DNA from: Phoronis australis
Lineage: Eukaryota > Phoronida > Phoronidae
NCBI GenBank assembly: GCA_002633005.1
Contig: NMRA01000015.1
Span: 630,295-694,294, forward strand
DNA length: 64,000 nt
Direction: 5' to 3'
Part shown: one piece after another, positions 11,801 to 20,800 of the stretch
How positions within the stretch are numbered: the first letter of the stretch is position 1
Layout: every line of letters starts with the position of its first letter
Program-made: the position numbers and the translations under genes
The notes under the pieces: generated by a model
Seen by the model: only the letters and a program-made list of their open reading frames with translations
The model's database searches: none
What the model was told of the DNA's origin: nothing

Positions 11801-14800
11801 CAGTGCTCCGATAGCGTGGCGTCTTCGAAATCAATTAGCGTGGTCCCGGTGGGGGCCTCTCACACCATAAAACTCTAGCCCTGAAATGCTAACTCCCGCT
11901 CGTGACCGAGCTTGCGATTGATCGACTGAGTTTTGATCAAAAGTGTTGTAGTTATCAAATCAAGCCTAAGTTCATTGCTCTATTTTCATTTTGACTTTTT
12001 GTTGATAAAGCAGACTCTTGAACTACGGTTCTAGACAAAAAACAGCGATTTCCCGGCAAAACTAGTCAACAAACCATTCTTTATACGCACCAACTCGTGG
12101 CCCTAACCCGATACAGGGAATAGTCTGGCCTCTGATATATTCGTTTCCTGCAGTCTTCGGAACCACATTCGACAACCTATCAAACTACATGCTTGGAGTT
12201 TTGCAACAAGACATTTTTGATGCGTAGTTTTTAACGGAAAGAAGTGACTTTTCAGGGTTTCTGAGTGTTTATTCAGTAATTATAAATGAAAGCTTAGGCC
12301 CTACTAACAGGTGTGTAGCCCTTTAATGAAAAAATCTTCTAAACGTCATTTTCTTGCATAATTCTCATTTTGAAACAAAGAAAAGCCAGTCGTCGTTTTT
12401 GAAAACAGTACGCTAGTGACACGCGCCATTTCCTAAAATTTTGCGATATCTCTCAACCTGTGGTGTGCCAGTTGCCTATTGAGACTGGCTTACACCAATA
12501 TTGATCTGTAGAGCCTCATGAATTTTCAGCTCCTTTGTTGTTTCTGCTTGGTCTATTAAGGTAGCAAAGCCTTTGAAAGAGCATTGCTCATAACAATGAT
12601 TGGAGCTCTGCAGATGAATATCAATATGTGAACTTCTCAGTGTCAGAATTTAGATGTTCCCTTGTCCGCGTTTTCAAATGGCCTATATAACTGGAGCCAC
12701 ATCCAGCACAGATAAATCTGTACACTACCCTGGATCGTAGACCCATAGGAAATTAGTGCTTAGGGTTAAATAAATTGCTACTTGATATCATGTAGATCTT
12801 TTAAAAACTTGTTGCGAAATGAAATCAGTTCCCATAATTTGTTGTGACATGTACGCAACCTAGCTCGTAGAAGAGAAGAATTGATTGGAGAATCGTGGAA
12901 CGAAAGTAGCCAACAAGTGACGGCACCCAAACCCGCGACGCAAAAGAGCTTATCACAATATTAGCAGCAGCTGAGAGTGAATGGTAGAACGCCAAGTTTT
13001 TCGACACCAGTAAATAATTCAGTTTACTCAAAGAAGGGTGTAGTTTTTAATGTCACTAATTTTGTGTTTGATTTTATTTGACCAGTTTTTACCCTCATCG
13101 GCGCAATGGCTGTATATTTAGTATGCAACTTTGTACCAAGGCTACGCGGGGCCATGCACAACGACATCGCACGATTGTACTAGTAGCCACCCCGACACGA
13201 CAGTAAACTTGTATTGTGAACTTTTGAGAGCCGAGGTCGCAGACGACTTTTCCACATGAAGTACATTTCTGTAGCGGCTGAGAGGCCTATCCACTTAATA
13301 ACCGTAATTTATCTCATTGCCTTCCACCAAGATGCAGCCTCAGTGACGTCAACCAATAGGTATTAAAATTAGAAAAAACACTTTTTTTACAAAACTGCAA
13401 ACGAATAAAAGAGATGTGATTTCTGAAACAGACTTTATTCATAAACTAAATTGCATTAAAAATGTATGCATTTGTGCTTCAGTAACCTTTTAAACTGAAG
13501 CCGTCCTTAGGCCGAAGGAAATGGGACATCTTCAGAAAGAAGGTCAATAAAGGAGAGTAATTGTTTTGAGTTAGGTGAACCTATAAGTTTGACATCTTTT
13601 GTTTGTCTTGCTGCGCTATTTAAACTGATTACTTAGGTTTATGTTTTTCAGAGTTAACTTTTAACGACAGTTTCGTTAAAATGAATTCAGAAGTGGGTTT
13701 ACCAGGGGTATTGACCAAATATTCCTGTGTAGACAGTGGCGGATTTAAAGGGGGTTAAGAGGGCCATGCCCCCCTAAAATTCTCCCGATTTTATTTGGCA
13801 GTTAGGGGGTGCGAATGCCTGACGGGCAAAGTCTTGGCTAATACTCTGCCTCGGACCCCCTTAACTCAAAATCCTGGATCCGCCCGTGGTAGATATTGTC
13901 TCTACTGAGATAAACTTTAGCATCAGCACGCTGGTCATGTATTACTTCAGCTATTCATTTTCTCAAAACAGAGAAGAACTTGTGTGACCAAAAGCTTTGT
14001 TCAGACATCTGCGAAATGGAGAACGGAGAACCGCACTGCATGTGCTCCGAAGGAAAGAAGTTGGTCGGTAATGACTGCAAGTGTAAGTTGAGCTTTTAGA
14101 TTCTTTAGTGGCTTCGACGAAGCAACTTCGCTGAAGCCCCGACACCGTTGCCTTTGTCGTGTCCGTAAGGCGGGGAGAGACAGCGGTGTAGTGGGGTGTA
14201 GACGCATGTAGAAGCAGCTCGCCATTTTCTTCATTTCGTCATGCCGTATATGTGACGTACTTCAACACGTTGGGAAAAGAGTAGAGTGTAGATGAGGGCG
14301 CGTTCTTTATACTTAAAAGTTCTGTGCACTGATACGCTGGGCTTGTAGTTCATACTTACCCCTGAAGTTACCAGTATAGCACGGGGAACAGGGGGGAGGG
14401 AGATGCGTAAATGGCGCCCTCTAAATCGGCTGTGATTGAAAACAGTAAATTAACAGCTAGTTAGCTTACTCCAACAATACGTCGATAAGTTGAGTGCACT
14501 TATGTTCAGGTCGTCCTCGGCATACATCTGCCCCGGGTTGCGAAATCATCGAAGTGCAACACCGTGTAAACCACAACACCCCTCCAACATAGGCCTCAGT
14601 ACTCATGTTCTATGCCGCACATCCAGAGACCGACGTCGTTGGTACATCTGTTTTCTGTAGGGATCAGCTAGATTTATTTGTATCTGTGATTTTCCTATTA
14701 TTCTGCTTTCTGTTCGAACAATTTGGGTGGTTGCATATCGTGTTTGCCCGGCACTCGTTAGTTTGGCTTGGCTTGAAGCTCTAATTGACGCAACACTGTA

Positions 14801-17800
14801 TGATTTAATTATCCAGCCTCACTGCTCAAGTCTTATAAGTCAGGTGTCCACTGAATCAAAGCCTTTGGACCAGGAATGACAGCCGGGTTTGGGAAATTTA
14901 TTCCTAATTTTACGACTGCATTTCACGGCAACGTATATTAAAGGATTTGAACTGTTCAGTGTCGGTGAAGTCAGCGAGGACGACAGTCACAGATGCGAAT
15001 TATTTGTTTGTAGATCCTTGCTACTTCAAGGGATGTTCCAAGTTGTGTCGTAACGTGCACGGACGTGCAGAATGCTATTGTCCCGAAGGACAAATACTTG
15101 AAAACAACAAAAGGTCTTGCGTCATTGGTGGGTAACAACTTCTCTATAGAATAAAGAAACACATTTTGTCACGGTGACGTGTCCTGGACGTCTCTAATTT
15201 GGAATGGCACATTAAATGTTAGTTTTCAGCTCAGTACTCGTCAAATGGTCATACCTGTTAACATGGCGCTGTGTATTCGAATGAAATGTCGGGGGTTTGA
15301 CTTCATTATTCACTGATGCAGTAACCGAAATGTAAGACTACGTTGACTAAAGTATCGAATAACTATAACGCGGCAAAATATATCAATGTAGCGCTATACT
15401 AGATTATGAATAATAACAAGTTATACGCGATAGTATAATACCAGGTATTTAGGATGTTATATGTCAAAGAACATTATTTGTACTACATTGACTTTAAAAC
15501 ACAATATGTGAAACTCACAAGTTTAGCCCCAGTGATCGACTTATAGGGCCTACCCACAAAGATATGATCGTCTTAACCTAGATAATGCAAACACTGAATG
15601 TAAGTATTACGTTCACTACAGAATAAAATAGCTTGTGGGCAACGACCCCTTAGTAGGCTACTAAACAAAATACAAGAACACAACAAAAGATGCTAAATAG
15701 GCCTACCCAGAGCTGTAACACACAGGAACAGGGGCAATATACAGATATAGTCAGCAATTAGGACTGTCTCCTACAGTCAATTAAAAGTACTGTTTTACAC
15801 AAAGAACACATTTGGAGACTTAAAGCCAAAGGAATAGCGAGATTCCAAATTTAACAAGTACAAAAACATGGTATAAGCGCAAAACGTGGCAAAACTAATG
15901 ATTTACCTTGATTCTGTAGATGATGAGCTTTTCTGTCGCATCAATAAAATACATGTGTAGATGACACTTGATTTTACCTAGATTGACCTTGCTTATTTTA
16001 CTAATGATACAAACCTTGAATGACTCTTGATACTAGACAAGATGGCTATCAAAAGAAAGACAATCCCAAGATGCTTCGAGGGCAAAACAACAGATGAATG
16101 TAATTACATAAAACGTGTGGCTGCTGGCCGTGTCACTAGACAGCACTGGCATAACGTGGGCTGACAATGTTTACGATAACTTCTCAGTACTATATAGAAC
16201 CATGTGGGCTATTGTTTAACCCCAGCGCAGTAGTGTTGCGCCGAGACCTACATCTCCTGGCGACATGTGCATACTAGGTTGTAGCAACCAGGAAACTGAC
16301 ACTCACATTTGACAAAAAGTCGTACTCGAAGTCGTGGCTAGAACTGAATATTTAAGGCAATTTTTACTGTGTCAGTCTGTCATTTTAACATGGTTTTGGG
16401 AGAATTAAAAACACGACCTCTGCATCATTTTAACGTTTTATTCTTCATAAAGGCAGCGCGATGACACTGTCTTAGAGATTAATTCTTAGCTACGATCGTT
16501 TTTATGCGCCCACATATTTATTTGTGGACGCATTATGCCGCCGTCATTTCCGTCCGTCCGGCGTTCGGCCCGGCGTCCGACGTCCGGCGTCCGCTGCTCT
16601 ATCCCCAAAACCCTTTGACGTACATTCATGAAATTTTGCACATATGTACCTATCATGGATGGGACTGCAGGAATAAACTTTCGGACTGATCCGACTACCG
16701 TCTAGTGCCAATTTTAGTTTTTTTACGCTTACCTCTATATCTTCAAAGGTCCTTAACGTATTTTCATAAAATTTGATACATAGGCAGATGTAATACTAAG
16801 TGAGATGACGCTATATATCCTTCCGTTTTCGGATGGATTCGACGTAGTTTGCGTCACCTAGTGGCGACTTTTGCTGTTTTCGAGTCTGCTTTTTGGCGTC
16901 CACCTCTCTATCAACCAAACAGCTTACAGGATGATTGTGGAAACTGGCATGTAGGCTTTTTCTATGAAGAGGACGGTGACGATGACTTTCCGATGATTTC
17001 GACCACTATGGCGCCTCCTAGTGGCAGCTTTGTTTCTTTTTGCGCCCATGGCCGTATCTCCTTAACCGTTTGCAGCATCCTTGCTAAATTTAGCAAGTGT
17101 ATTTATATGATGTTGAACGGATGACAACAACTTTTGGACAGATCTGACTGCCAGTGTGCCCCCTAGTGGCAATTTTCATTTTTTAGGTTTACCTCTGTAT
17201 CTCCAAAGGTCCTCAACGGCTTATCAGAAACTTTGGAATATAGGCATTTATTGGTGAGATGATGCTATCTTCCCGCTTTCCGATGGAATCGAGGTACTTT
17301 GCGCCACCTAGTGGCCATCTTTCCTGTTTTCTAGCCTTGTTTTTGGCGTCCATCCCTCGATCAACCAAACCATCTGAGGATGATTTTGAAAATTGGCGTA
17401 TATGTTCTCGGTGTGAAGAGGACAGTTGACGACAAACGAATTCGACTACTGTGGCGCCTCCTAGTGGTAGTTTTGTTTTGTGCCCACAGCCGCGCGGCAG
17501 CTTCAAAACTCGCTGCAGGATCTTTATTAAATTTAGTAATTACAACAGACAACGCTGGTCTTTCAGGCGGATCCAATGAACGCTGTGCCCCATATTAGCA
17601 ATTTCATTTTTTCTATTTTTCTTTGTTTCTCTGAAGATCCCGGCTTAACAGATTTTTATGAAATTTGGTAAATAGCTTGCTATTAAATAACCGATGGCTT
17701 GTTCCCATTTTCAGATGGATTGGAAGTTTTTTCGCCATATAGTGGCTATTTTTATGAAACAAACAAACAACCCTAGAAACACTCTGTTTGCGGTGCATTC

Positions 17801-20800
17801 GTTGGCGCATTTCAACGCTCTGCGTTGCTCTTGTTTGACAACATGTTTGAAGAGGACGACGACCAAATACGGTATTCTTTTACAGAGGGGGAATGGAGTA
17901 TGTGGTTTCCTAAAGGCGAATGCAGTACCACGTGTGGTGAAGGGACGATGCCAATTTTCAGAAACTGTTCACGTAAGGGGGGAAATCTCCACATGCCCTA
18001 TCTTTGCCAAGGAACATCAACATACAACTTTGTCACTTGCCGCGGATCAAAAAAATGTTCTGAATCGGATTCGGGTTCGTATAACTTAGGTGTTTTTACT
18101 TGTGTGCATAGTTCTTCGGTGGTTTATAAATGCAAGATTCGATCACGAAAAAACAACGATATAGGGTTAATATGGCCACGTATCAGTCGAAAAGTGACCA
18201 ATCACTTGACACGCACTACAAATTTGTACTCTCATCGTGCTACGCCCTACAAAGTTAATTTAAGGCTGCATTTCACCCTAGCTGTTTAGTAGCTAAAATA
18301 TATCGAATAAAGCCTTATTATTCTCATAAAATCGGTGAACAATATTCCTTACTGTCATACGATTCTATTTCCATTCGCCACTCACAAGAAAGCGCTTCAA
18401 AGTTTATTGGGCTTTAGTCGGTGGGTCAGATCTCATAGCATTCATCCTTGTGAGTACTTTGGGGGGGGAGGGCAACCTAGTTTTTTCTATGTGGCTAGAT
18501 AATATACCTATAAATCAAATTCCAAAAAGTTCCCACGTCTACACTTGCACATTTTTTAAAAAAGGTGTTTTGTTGCACAAAATATGATGCACATTCCTGC
18601 CACTTGATGGCGCTTTTGTGTTGAATTGACCAATCAGAGAGCCAGATTGTATTGTTGTGCTTAGTTACTTCAATGTGGCTGCTCCCGGGGAGTGTGATGC
18701 CTGCAGCGCCAACAGTGTATAATTCAAGGTTTATCAAACAGCACAAAATTGTGATGTCAGAGCCTAAAGAAGCTCAGGAAAGCTTCCTGACGAAAGCTGA
18801 TTGACTGTGGAACTCTGTAGTTCAGTAGATCAAAAAGAAGAAGAGGTGTCACAAACGTTTGTGCAGAAAACAGCTGCATGTCCTGGTAACCTACACAGTA
18901 TACTGTTGAGTGCTGTAGACTAGAAGACCAAGTGTCAGACCAAAAAATTGAAAGGACATAAAACGGCATAGCAACGTTTCAAGGCACCAACAGTAGTACT
19001 AAAGCTGAAGTTGCTGAAAGTGATACAGATGTTATCCAAGATTTCCCAAGAACATCAATTATACTTCCAAAATCTGAAACACCCAATTAACCTGAACAAG
19101 ATAGGAACATTCTGAAACATGAGTGCATCATTTGTTAGCAGGAAAAGTACATTATGGGCCACATTTCAAGAAAGAGAAAGAAGTATAGCTTTCAAAAACA
19201 GGTACGTGTTTTTGAAAAATACATCTTGGTGTTTTCCATGTGTGTTTCAGTATTATCATTAGTTGTTTTTTAACTGTTCAGCCCCTTGGCTGCCTAGGCC
19301 TTAGACAATGCTGCTGACCCAGTAGAGACGATAGGTACTCCATATGCCGGATACTTTTCGGCAAAATATGTTCCTATAAGTTTAGAAGTACCACGTAGAG
19401 AGATGCCTCTGAGGAGGTTGTTAATGTTTTCATTTGTTCCCAGTTTAAAAAAATACTCCTGCAATCATGTTTTTCGAGCACTCCATTCAGTTGCCACATC
19501 GACACTGCTTGTGCTAAGGGATAATCCTATGGCGTTATACTGTGGGTGTGATTTTAAAGCACTTTAAGTCAAAAAATTTTGAGAAGGTTAAATGGAGTAG
19601 ATGGTTGCAAACAACATGCCCAAGTGGCCGTCATCCCTTGCCGTAGTCTCCTTTTTTGTAAACATTAATTACTTAGGTAGCTGCAATGATAATTAAATTA
19701 AAGTGCCTAAGTGGCCATCGTTGCCGTCGAAATTTTAGGACGATGGAAGCCACTGTCCATTTCGTCAAACGTCGATTACATTAAGTGTAAATGGATTGAC
19801 TATGTTTTGAGCATCTGATTTAAAAAAATTAAATTTCAATCACTGCACTGGTATATCAGCTGATTTATTTTCAGTTTCATCAACTGATCTAATTATTAGA
19901 CGATTAACATTATTAGGCTACAGATCGGATGGCATGTAAATTTGTTAGGCTGGTGGTGGATCAGTTCCTGATAAGTCCGTCTGAAAAAGTTGCATGCCAA
20001 CTCACTCATAGTTGAATGTTAAATTAGTGTTAACAGTTCGGGTTTTTTTCAGTTGGACTTGTATCGCAAGCAACAGCTCAGTCCAGAGCCCTGAATATGC
20101 AAATGAAATTCAAAGATAAAGACCTTGTGTCTTAGAAGCCAAGTACCACAGATCATCATGCTATAAAAAATAGAAAGACAACGATTGTGAAGAGTGACGA
20201 ATTCACAGTTTTCAGAGAAGTTTTTCTACAGTTTTGTTTGGAGTTCATTGAATCGAAGCTTCTAACACAAGGAGATGTCATTTGCCCTTCAAAACTAAAG
20301 CAAGACTTTGAAGCTGTTCTTCAGAAAGCTGGTGTGCATGAAGTTATTTGGACAGGCAATCTTAAGAAATATTGTTGGAGCTACTCACTGTTGTAGTTTG
20401 TGCCCGACTAAGAGATACGAAAGTGAATTGAGGCTAGTGTTCAATAATTCACTTGCTGACTCTAATTAACACCAGCCCATTATAACATATTTTGAATCAA
20501 ACGTTTGCCCAAATAGTGCCCTCCTCCAAACAAGGACTTAGTGTTTGACCCTTCATTGCCTGCGGGCTAATCACCAGTGTGCAGTGCTATACCCTCTATA
20601 ATCGACCATAGTTGGCTCCTTGGCGGTGGAGCTTTGCAGTTAATATGTATGGTAATGACCGCATCTCCATTGACAGTACTAAACGATGAACGCTGCAAGT
20701 GCAAAAAGAACATGTGTGCTGGGAAACTGAGTTTGTGCTGCAATGCTGGGTCAAACTGTACAGAAATTTTGCAGCTGTGACAACTGTAGTAACATCAGCA

